A stretch of 64,000 nt of DNA from Babylonia areolata. Taxonomy: Eukaryota; Mollusca; Gastropoda; Neogastropoda; Buccinidae. Where the stretch lies: NCBI RefSeq assembly GCF_041734735.1, contig NC_134878.1:39538482-39602481 (forward strand), read 5' to 3'. Under the pieces are notes generated by a model. That model saw only the letters and a program-made list of their open reading frames with translations. It was not told the DNA's origin and did not search any database. The translations under genes were made by a program, and so were the position numbers. How positions within the stretch are numbered: the stretch's first letter is position 1; each line of letters starts with the position of its first letter. Shown here in pieces: positions 54,207 through 62,337 of the stretch.

Positions 54207-56618
54207 TTGGTTCGAAATCTTACGCCAGTATCCGACCACCCAGCTACGAAATTTTTGGATTGTGTTCAACAAAATTACATTGTACAAATGGCTTCGGAGC
54301 CCACTCATTATAGAGGTTTACAAAAACCTAATGTGCTAGATCTGTTGTTTACTAACTCTTATGAAAACATCTACACTTTGGATTACTGGCCCCCTCTAGG
54401 GAAGAGCCACCATTCTGCCCTCTACTTTGCTGTTCAGATCAAATGGGAACATCCATCTGGTCACTCTGTGAAATATCAACTAGATAAAGGAGATTACGAA
54501 GGCATGAAGCATTACGTAGGTGAGATAAACTGGGATGACCTTTTGAAAAATGAGACATCTGTGGATGAAACCTGGGAACTTATTCATGATGTAATAATAA
54601 AGTCCATGAACAAATTTATTCCAAAAAAATCATTCAAACAAGGACCCTCCAATAAACAAAGACGTGATCCCATTCCCCAGTCACTTTTAGATAAAATTCA
54701 TCAAAAGCGTAGAGCCTTTAAAAAATATAAGAAATATCCCACTATTGAGAACTATAAAATATATGCACGTGCTAGAAACCAGGTAACATGGGAGGCAAGG
54801 AAAAACGTGAAAGCTAAGGAAACTAAATTAGCGAAAGAATCTAAGCATAATCCAAAAGGATTCTTCCGTTATGTTGCAAGTAAAACTCTGCCAAGAGAAC
54901 AAATTGCTAATTTAATAAAGGAAGATGGTACCTTAACACAAAATGACTCAGAAAAAGCAGCTGTGCTAAACAGATTTTTTGCTAGTGTTTTTACCGAGGA
55001 GAGTAACGTAAATGTCCCAGAGTTTTCATGTAAGACAGAGGTTACTGAAATTTCCAACGTGGAGGTCACAGTTGAACAGATGAAAAAAGCTCTAAAAAGC
55101 CTAAACCCATCAAAGTCCCCAGGACCTGATGAGATACACCCACGAGTATTAATAGAGCTTGCTGAAGTTATTGCTCACCCACTTAAGATCTTGTTTGATA
55201 GAACACTAGATAAGGGTGAAATACCAAAAGCTTGGAAAGAAGCAGAAGTACGTCCTATCTTTAAGAAAGGTAACAAAAATTCTGCGGGTAACTATCGTCA
55301 AGTCAGTCTAACATCAGTTGTCTGTAAAGTTTTTGAGGGTTTTATCCGAGACGCTCTCTGCCAACATTTAACCAAACATGATCTGTTATCTAGAGAACAG
55401 TTTGGATTTACCAGAGGGCGCTCGTGTGTTACACAACTACTTGTTACATTACAAGATTGGTTAGTCATGCTAGATGAGAAGGTACCAGTCGATGCAGTCT
55501 ACCTTGATCTAAGGAAAGCTTTTGATACAGTTCCCCATCACAGCCTCATGAATAAACTAGGAGGCTATGGGATAAAAGGCAAGCTACTATTGTGGATCAG
55601 AGATTTTCTAAATGGAAGATCACAGTTTGCACGTGTAAATAGTAGTAAATCTTCAAAGGTTAAGGTAACTAGTGGTGTACCACAAGGTAGTGTTCTTGGC
55701 CCAACCTTGTTCATATACTTTATAAATGATATGCCTGGTGAGGTAGATTGTAAAGTAAAAATTTTTGCAGACGACACCAAGGCTTACTCTGCCATCCGAA
55801 ATACAGAAGATAGAGATCACTTGCAAATGTGTATACATAATCTGGTTAAATGGACAAATACTTGGCTGTTGCAGTTTAACAGCGAGAAATGCAAAGTTCT
55901 GCACCTTGGAAAGAATAATCCACAGTATCAGTACACGATACAGGAAAAGGGGGTAACTCGAACAATGGATAGTACAACAGCGGAAAGAGATTTAGGGATC
56001 ACGATGGACCCAGAACTAAGCTTTGAGGCACATATAAATAATATAGTGAAAAAGGGAAATCAAATTTCTGGTCTTCTTGTGAGAACTATAACTAATAAAT
56101 CTCCCGAAATTATGATTCCATTGTTCAAAGCTCTGGTTAGACCCATTATTGAATATGGAAACTCAGTATGGTGCCCTTACCTTAAAAAGCACATAAATAT
56201 GATTGAAGGAGTTCAACGCAGATTTACCAAGTGTATAACTAGTAATACTATTAGTACTCGTGATCTTTGTTATGAGGAGTGCCTGGCTCTTTTTAATATG
56301 CCTAGCCTTGAGTTTAGAAGATTAAGAGGTGATCTCATTGAAGTATATAAGATCATGCACAATATTTATGATCCTTGCACCACCTCTTCATTGTTTACTA
56401 TGGCTAACTACGATAAAACTCAAGGGCACAACTTCAAAATAAACAAAACTAATTTCGTAACTAACCAGTTCCGCAAGTTCTTTACTAACCGTATCATAAA
56501 TCTGTGGAATAACCTTTCCTATGACACCATCAATGCACCATCGGTAAACGCCTTCAAAAATCACATTGACAAAAAGTTTAAGAACCATGTATTTTCCACA
56601 GAGTTAAATCTTTACTGA
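54207..56618 (+). CDS. CR1 LINE ORF2, endonuclease remnant and complete RT (803 codons)
   Basis: The first 100 residues are the end of an APE endonuclease ('TKFLDCVQQNYIVQMASEPT', 'NVLDLLFTN', then 'PLGKSHHSALYF' where the family has SDH, so the catalytic Asp is His here). A helical linker follows. RT motifs are 'SKSPGPDEIHPRVL', 'VRPIFKKG', 'YLDLRKAFDTVPHHSL' (A), 'SGVPQGSVLGPTLF' (B) and 'KIFADDTKAYS' (C). The end has 'RPIIEYGNSVWCPYLKKH', 'IEGVQRRFTKCI' and 'RIINLWNNLSYDTINAPSVN'. No stop or frameshift interrupts the frame, but the 5' truncation and the altered endonuclease make it a dead copy. The Met at 54207 is not the native start. Confidence 0.88.
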   Translation: MVRNLTPVSDHPATKFLDCVQQNYIVQMASEPTHYRGLQKPNVLDLLFTNSYENIYTLDYWPPLGKSHHSALYFAVQIKWEHPSGHSVKYQLDKGDYEGMKHYVGEINWDDLLKNETSVDETWELIHDVIIKSMNKFIPKKSFKQGPSNKQRRDPIPQSLLDKIHQKRRAFKKYKKYPTIENYKIYARARNQVTWEARKNVKAKETKLAKESKHNPKGFFRYVASKTLPREQIANLIKEDGTLTQNDSEKAAVLNRFFASVFTEESNVNVPEFSCKTEVTEISNVEVTVEQMKKALKSLNPSKSPGPDEIHPRVLIELAEVIAHPLKILFDRTLDKGEIPKAWKEAEVRPIFKKGNKNSAGNYRQVSLTSVVCKVFEGFIRDALCQHLTKHDLLSREQFGFTRGRSCVTQLLVTLQDWLVMLDEKVPVDAVYLDLRKAFDTVPHHSLMNKLGGYGIKGKLLLWIRDFLNGRSQFARVNSSKSSKVKVTSGVPQGSVLGPTLFIYFINDMPGEVDCKVKIFADDTKAYSAIRNTEDRDHLQMCIHNLVKWTNTWLLQFNSEKCKVLHLGKNNPQYQYTIQEKGVTRTMDSTTAERDLGITMDPELSFEAHINNIVKKGNQISGLLVRTITNKSPEIMIPLFKALVRPIIEYGNSVWCPYLKKHINMIEGVQRRFTKCITSNTISTRDLCYEECLALFNMPSLEFRRLRGDLIEVYKIMHNIYDPCTTSSLFTMANYDKTQGHNFKINKTNFVTNQFRKFFTNRIINLWNNLSYDTINAPSVNAFKNHIDKKFKNHVFSTELNLY

Positions 56619-56770
56619 GCTGTAGATAAATATAGTATACACTATGCCAGATTTAAACAAGGGTTTGTTCACAACAAGTGATCCAAAAGCACATAAATGG
56701 ACACTGATTACGAGGGCAAAAGGCTTTTAGCCTATAGCCAAACATTTCTGTGATTCTGTGATTCTGTGAA
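54207..56770 (+). mobile_element. CR1 LINE with (ATTCTGTG)n 3' tail
   Basis: A plus-strand element truncated within the endonuclease domain, with an open frame to 56618, a short 3' untranslated region and the tail 'attctgtgattctgtgattctgtg' (56745-56769). This 8-base repeat is the hallmark of CR1 3' ends. The 5' boundary is around 54207-54235, just after SINE B. Confidence 0.9.
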
Positions 56771-56869
56771 TATTACCGCATCTCGGCATGTGTCAGAAAC
56801 AGTGATTGTGTCTAAACTTAATTGGATGAGAGAAAATATGTACAAACAAACCATAACAACGACGAAATT

Positions 56870-56883
56870 AACACACGCACACG

Positions 56884-56934
<51 letters not shown>

Positions 56935-56942
56935 ATAAATAT
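56870..56942. repeat. (CA)n-(TA)n microsatellite
   Basis: CA repeats run into (TA)n at 56901-56942. Confidence 0.95.
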
Positions 56943-57131
56943 AGCAACCACGGGGTCCGAACTATGAACATATCGGAGATTTCCAGATTCAGGTTAGGGG
57001 CTGATGTTGATCATCGTAGACTCACGGCTTTTTACGCCCCGTGTCGTTTATGATTAGCACAAGGCCTCACGGCCTTCTTTGTGCTATTTCGTTATCAGTC
57101 TTGTCTCAGTCTAAGTAGACCCAGTTAAAAT

Positions 57132-57900
57132 TTATCTTGGACCATCAAAGTCAAACCAGATGTCTTTTAGAATTTTGTGATTATCGATAAGGTTCTTGAA
57201 GTTGTTGGTATTGGAAGCATACTTGATGTTAGTGGTTAGTTTGTTCAAGTCGTTAGTAACCCTATAACTGAAAGCAAATTTCCTTGTGTTATTGTTATGT
57301 CTCTGTTTATAAATTTTATCAGCACTGTTGCTTGTTTCCATATTAGTATCTGGCGGTGAATCAAAGAAGTGATCTTTTTTAATAACGTCTATACCATTAC
57401 AGATCTTATAGGCTTGAATCAAATCTCCTCTTTTTCGTCTTGCTTTCATTGAGGGTAATTTTAGGAATTTCAGTCTTTCTTCGTAAGACAAATCCTTAAT
57501 TTCATGCACTAGTTTAGTAGCACGTCTTTGCACTCTTTCAATAGTAATTGATTGACGTATTAGTCTAGGACACCAGGCAGGGAGACCATACTCCAAGAGA
57601 GGTCTTACAAGAGCTTTATTAGTTTATAAAGTCGGAGAAAAATATCCTTATCAATAAACGAAAAAGTACGTTTAATAATACCCAGCCTTTGATTTGCCTT
57701 GTTAACAACTTGGTTAATATGTCTGTCAAACAGTAAGTCTTTATCAAACGTCACCCCTAAGTCTTTCTCCTCTTCACATTTCACAATGTTGGTTATTTCG
57801 TCGTCGTTTTTCATTACATAGTTATGTTTTGGGTTTGTTCGACCAATGTGTAATACTTTGCATTTGGAAGCATTAAAGTATAAGTTCCATTTTTCAGACC
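57132..57900 (-). pseudogene. CR1 ORF2 part 4: C-terminal region
   Basis: The region gives 'EKDLGVTFDKDLLFDRHINQ' and 'KANQRLGIIKRTFSFIDKDI', then after a frameshift near 57610 'MEYGLPAWCPRLIRQS', 'IERVQRRATKLVHEIKDLSY', 'LPSMKARRKRGDLIQAYKIC' and 'LIDNHKILKDIWFDFDG' at the end. The order matches the other CR1 copies in the window. Confidence 0.78.
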
Positions 57901-57901
57901 A

Positions 57902-58436
57902 TTATATCAATGAGTCAATGTCATTTTGCATTATATGTCGTGAACTGGGTAAACAGTAAAGTTTAGTGTCGTCTGCAAAAAATTTACATACACTTGACAC
58001 TGTTTGAGGCAAGTCATTTATGAATAATGTAAAAAGTATGGGTCCTAAAATACTACCCTGTGGAATTCCACTAAGGACCATTGCTTCCTCTGAATAACTA
58101 TCTCCCACTTTAACTCTTTGTTTTCGGTTAGTGAGAAAATCCCTAGTCCAATTTAATACTTTTCCTGATATTCCGTAAGATTCTATCTTTTTTTAATAAT
58201 CTCTGGTTTGGCACAGAATCAAAAGCTTTCTTAAAGTCTAAGTAAAGCACATCAATATCTTTGCCCCTGTTTATCATTCGTGTGAAGTCTTCCATGACTT
58301 CTAGTAATTTTGTTACACATGATCTGTGTTTCCGAAATCCGTGTTGGCATTCCGCATACAAACAATTTTCTGTCATATGATCAACAATAGTATCTCTTAC
58401 ATATGATTCCAGAACTTTACATGTTATACAAGTCAA
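57902..58436 (-). pseudogene. CR1 ORF2 part 3: RT catalytic core
   Basis: Two frames joined by a frameshift near 58110-58140 read 'TCITCKVLESYVRDTIVDHM', 'CQHGFRKHRSCVTKLLEVME', 'DVLYLDFKKAFDSVPNQRLL' (motif A), then 'VLSGIPQGSILGPILFTLFI' (B) and 'CKFFADDTKLY' (C, intact). The frame ends in a stop at 57902; the coding continues in frame beyond it with 'WSEKWNLYFNASKCKVLHIG'. Confidence 0.78.
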
Positions 58437-58461
58437 ACTAACAGGTCTATAGTTTCCAGGG

Positions 58462-58848
58462 TCAGTTCTTGTACCTTTTTTTAAATATTGGCGTTACTGT
58501 AGTCATCTTCCAGTCATCTGGTATTACCATTTGTTCAACTGATTTATTAAACAATATGCTTAGCGGTTCTGCTAGCTCTTCACTTAACTCTTTCAGAATC
58601 CTTGCTGGTACTGCATCTGGGCCCTGAGCTTTATTTGGATTTAGTTTTTTCAACTTTTGTTTTACAGATTCACTTGTAATTTTAATGTCAGTTACCATTT
58701 TGCCATTTGATCTAGATCCAGGGTCCAGATTTGGTATGTTATCAACTTTCTCCTTTGTAAAAACACTTGAGAAGAAACTGTTAAGAGTACTGGCTTTTTC
58801 TTTGTCACTTACAGATTTCGTGCCATCCTTCAAGAGCGGCCTAGACAA
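58462..58848 (-). pseudogene. CR1 ORF2 part 2: RT N-terminus
   Basis: The frame reads 'LKDGTKSVSDKEKASTLNSF', 'SSVFTKEK', 'LNPNKAQGPDAVPARIL' and 'VIPDDWKMTTVTPIFKK', the first motifs of the CR1 RT. A frameshift near 58465 ends it. Residues before 'LKDG' in the extended frame belong to the nested fragment. Confidence 0.78.
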
Positions 58849-59015
58849 ACACTGGAGGGGCTTACCTGGTCTGTACAACCCATCTTGTCAGAGCAACTGA
58901 TTTGGTTTAGCCGCGCTCGCCACGCATGCAACCAATTCAGTGATAGTTCTTTTTTGGAACACGAACAGGCCTCGGGAGAGGCCTAAACCATTGTCAAGTC
59001 AAGTCTTGTCAATTA
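58826..59015 (+). mobile_element. Small CR1 3' fragment nested in the minus-strand CR1
   Basis: On the plus strand 58828-58900 reads 'FKSGLDKHWRGLPGLYNPSC' and then 'QSN' and a stop. This is the C-terminal signature of CR1 ORF2 (compare 'SFKGRLDAHWTDMASVY' at the end of the 51600 element). It is followed by about 110 bases of 3' untranslated sequence to 'caagtcaagtcttgtcaatta'. The host LINE's own reading resumes on both sides ('KSKIGISPL' before, 'LKDGTKSVSDKEKA' after), which proves an insertion. Confidence 0.72.
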
Positions 59016-59196
59016 GGGGGCTTATTCCAATTTTTGATTTAGTTTTAGTTTGGACATATTTCCAAAAGCCTTTTTGATAAGATTTGACCTCTTTAGAGAG
59101 CTTTTTCTCAAATTCGTTAGTTGCACTTTTGATCTGTTTGTTACATAGGTTTCTTGTTTCAATATATTTTTGATAATCTTTACCATCATTTTGTAT

Positions 59197-60159
59197 TCAA
59201 AAATCTCTGGTATAAGTTATATTTCTTTTTGATAATAGGCATAGCTTTTTTTTATCGAGCCACATGGGTTTATATTTCTTTCGTTTGATGTATCTCATTT
59301 TAGGAATGTTTTTATTTATAGTTGAGTGTAATTCCTTTTTAATATATTCCCAACTGTCATTTACATCCTTGTCGTATAGGCATTTCCAATCTATGAATTT
59401 TATGTCCAATCTCATATTATTGTAATTTGCTTTGTTCGTATTATATTTCATCTCCTCTTTCTTTTCTTTACATTTTTGGTCTGCAATATATAGACAGAAA
59501 GCAAGAACTTCATGGTCACTTTTACCCAATGGGGACAAATGTTCAATGTCCGAAACTATTTGTTCATTGTTTACAAGAACCAAATCGAGTATGTTAGCTT
59601 TTTGTCCTTTTCTTCTTCTTGTGGGTTTATTTACCATTTGGTATAAAAATGCATTTCGTGTGCATTCTCTAAATTCGTCATTACCTTCACCAGTCCACCC
59701 TCCTGTCCAATCTACATTGGGGTAATTAAAATCTCCTACTATGCAGACACAGTCATATTTATGTAGGCAATCTCTATGCAAGAGTTCAAATAGTCTATCT
59801 TCATTATCTTTGGTACTGTTTGGGCTTCTGTATACACAACCAAACAAGGTTTTTTGTCCATCTACGCTTACAAGATCAACAAACATACACTCTTCAAAAT
59901 CTGTATCATTCATTAAACTACATTCTTTCGCATTCATACTCTCTTTTATGTACAAAACAACAGCTCTTTTTGGATTCTGATTGTGGAAAAGATCAAAACC
60001 TGGAATTTCATATTCGGAATAATTGAAATGTTTTTGATTTTTAGCTTTAGCTTCCGTGATTGCTATTATACTGGGTTTTATATCATCCATTAAAGCAAGT
60101 AGTTCATTTTTCTTGTTAAGGAGACCATTATCAGAATTTGTGTACAGGACTGTACGCAA
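59197..60159 (-). pseudogene. CR1 ORF2 part 1: APE endonuclease
   Basis: The 320-residue frame covers the endonuclease: 'YTNSDNGLLNKKNELLALMD' with the catalytic Asn region, 'IIAITEAKAKN' (Glu), 'GCVYRSPNS', 'VCIVGDFNYPNVDW', 'NILDLVLVN' and 'HLSPLGKSDHEVLAF' (SDH intact). The linker then reads to 59197, where an in-frame stop occurs; CR1-like sequence continues in the same frame to about 59020 ('GFWKYVQTKTKSKIG'). Confidence 0.82.
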
Positions 60160-60225
60160 GATATTTGGTTGAGCTGAATGGTTAAAAGGGCTAAAACTAT
60201 TTTCATTTTTTGAATGGGTATGTTG

Positions 60226-60489
60226 TCAGGCTTCATCCCGGTCCAGCTTCTGCTGGGCGCAGGTGACCTCGACAATCTCACCCCTGCGGATTCCTATGTT
60301 TTTCTCACCCTTTTCGATGCGAGTCTTGAGCTCATCTCGAAGCTCTTTGTTTTTCTTTCGTTGGATGGGAGTGTAGTCGGGATTTATGTAGATCCTGTTT
60401 TTCTCTTCCACCCCCTCGTTTATTTTGCGTGCCTTGCGGAGGATCTCTGTAACATATGTACATTTCACATGCTGTCGGAAACAACACAT
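60226..60489 (-). pseudogene. CR1 ORF1 C-terminal fragment
   Basis: The frame of 87 codons reads 'VTEILRKARKINEGVEEKNR', 'IYINPDYTPIQRKKNKELRD' and 'RIEKGEKNIGIRRGEIVEV'. This resembles the C-terminal domain of LINE ORF1 proteins of the CR1 group (DxTxxQRxxxxxLRxEL, then GExxxxIRRGxIV). It lies 67 bases before the ORF2 fragment in the same orientation, as expected for one element. Confidence 0.6.
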
Positions 60490-60522
60490 TCTCTGAATCT
60501 GTGTTCAAACACACATGATTGA

Positions 60523-61509
60523 AGGGTGTTTGTCAAACCGATTTACGCTTTCCCGCAATGAATCCGCATGATTTATGTGAAAACAGTTCTAATTTTGTTT
60601 ACATGTATATTTTTATTGGGTTGTTTACATGCACAGAAGTGACACAGAAAGGCAGAACTGAAAATTAATATGCAACGTCGATTGCATTTAAGTAGTTGAA
60701 TAGACTTTTTTCTCCCAGAAGATGAGTGTATGTGCTGCAGAAGATATAGATGTGTTGACCACCAAGTAAAGAACGTGTAGTGTATTCATGAATGTGCTTG
60801 CCTTTGAATGAATAAAAAACACGTCAAGAGGAAGGGGTTGTTTACGTCTGTCACGTGGGTTTTTTGCGTAATATTTCAAACTTAATGTACCATTTTTATT
60901 GATGATCAATGTTTTATTATCACAACAAATGAATATAGATCAGGTTTGTATGGACTGGATTTTAATCAGGTTTGTACTTATTTGTTTCTGACCACTTCAT
61001 GTTCAGACACATTGCCATGTCACAAAATGGCACAGAAATTTTGGATGTTTTTGATAATTTTCAACACATTTAAAACACAAGAACAAACCATATTCTCACA
61101 AAATTGTTGGAGACATTTCTCAAATGAATTGCAATCCTGATAACATGTGAAACATTTGAATTATCATTGTAAACGCATATTTATACTGAATCAGACAGAG
61201 AGACCCCCATTTCCAACAAAGTTCTGGAGACTGACCCATTTTCATCTTCCAGGCAGTCTTTGCTCTTCATGACTATCTGATGCACTTCATTTTGCCACCT
61301 TCATACTCCAGCCAGATACATTTTCTTTCCCACGCTAAACTGACGTGTGTACTGCACCAGGGTTTGTTAGTGACATTTGCAAATATCGCTTTATTTCCAA
61401 AGAAACAAAAAATTCATACCGTTTCATGATGTTGGTCAATTTTGCCATCATCTGCCTTCCATGCTTTCTGAATTAATTGTCTGGACAGTGCTCCGACAAT
61501 GTTCACTGA
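60523..61509. other. Non-coding, no gene seen
   Basis: Unique-looking AT-rich sequence without repeats or motifs that I recognise. Confidence 0.5.
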
Positions 61510-62337
61510 AACAAACCCAGTTAACACGCGGAGGAGGAAACCTTTCCCAACGGCTGTGAAGGCGGATGAGGATGACCAAAGGGCAGGGGGAGCTCTTATC
61601 CTTGGCTGGAAGTACCCCTAGGAGACGGAGCTCCGAAGAAAAAACCTGCACCTGCCAAGGCCAACCTACACGTGGCAGTATCTCCACCTGTTGGACTGTG
61701 AGTGTCAGTAGGCGAGAGAGTGGGGAAAGGACTGCACAACTCCTCACTAAAAAAAAAAGTCACCGGTGCTGGTCAGGCAACCAGGCTAATGTCGATTCCC
61801 AAGCCCTTCAGCGATGGAGAAATGGTAACGGGGACAGGCAGAGGATGCTGCTGGCAGTTCCTAGTCACGACTCTGTACGCAGGCGGCTGTAGGGTGATTG
61901 TCGTCCGCCGTAGACTGGGGCAGATGCGGCGCCCATATCCTCCCACAGTGTCAGAGCAGCCCTTTTTAGGGACAGCGCTGCTCTCCCCACATGGGGAAGG
62001 GGAGATAAAAGGATCCCTAAACAAAGCCTGCCTCGCCTAGTAAATAATAGGAAACCGCACCTACTTGGACATCCAACACTAGCGGTCAAAAACAACAGAA
62101 GAAAAGAACCAGGAGTCATGCCCTGACTCTGGGTGCCTGGAATGTTCGCACCCTCTTAGACAGAGACGACAGACCAGAAAGACGCACAGTGCTCATTGCT
62201 AGAATGCTTGATCGCTACCAGGTGGACATAGCAGCCCTGAACGAAACCAGGTTTGCGGGTGAAACCCAGCTGGAGGAAGTTGGAGGGGGCTACACCTTCT
62301 ACTGTAGTTGGGAAGCCAGATGGCACCCCAAGAACCC
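61510..62337 (+). mobile_element. 5' end of a LINE (untranslated region and endonuclease start)
   Basis: About 600 bases of G+C-rich sequence precede an endonuclease start at about 62113: 'ALTLGAWNVRTLLDRDDRPE', 'LIARMLDRYQVDIAALNETR' and 'AGETQLEEVGGGYTFY'. One frameshift near 62305 lets the family sequence continue ('GKPDGTPRT') to about 62337, where it stops abruptly. The family is probably that of the 3' fragment at 12598-13105. The exact 5' end is uncertain. Confidence 0.62.
62113..62337 (+). pseudogene. LINE APE endonuclease, N-terminal fragment
   Basis: The frame covers the first 70 or so residues of an APE endonuclease: 'WNVRTLL' holds the catalytic Asn, and 'IAALNETRFAG' holds the catalytic Glu (NETR where related elements have SETR). 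The GTG at 62189 is not a start. The element is cut by the junction near 62337. Confidence 0.7.

Larger units (their letters stand above)
57060..60489 (-). mobile_element. CR1-type LINE, decayed, with nested insertion
   Basis: The minus-strand element includes the end of ORF1 (60226-60489) and most of ORF2 (60159-57132), then a 3' region with a 'gcacaaggcc..ggccttctttgtgc' hairpin at 57057-57085. At least three frameshifts and two stops are seen in ORF2. A fragment of another CR1 in the opposite orientation interrupts it at about 58828-59015. Confidence 0.82.

Noticed and set aside
61566-62040. Frames in the G+C-rich 5' region of the LINE
   Set aside because: The overlapping frames on both strands reflect high G+C and few stops; the only convincing coding there starts at about 62113.
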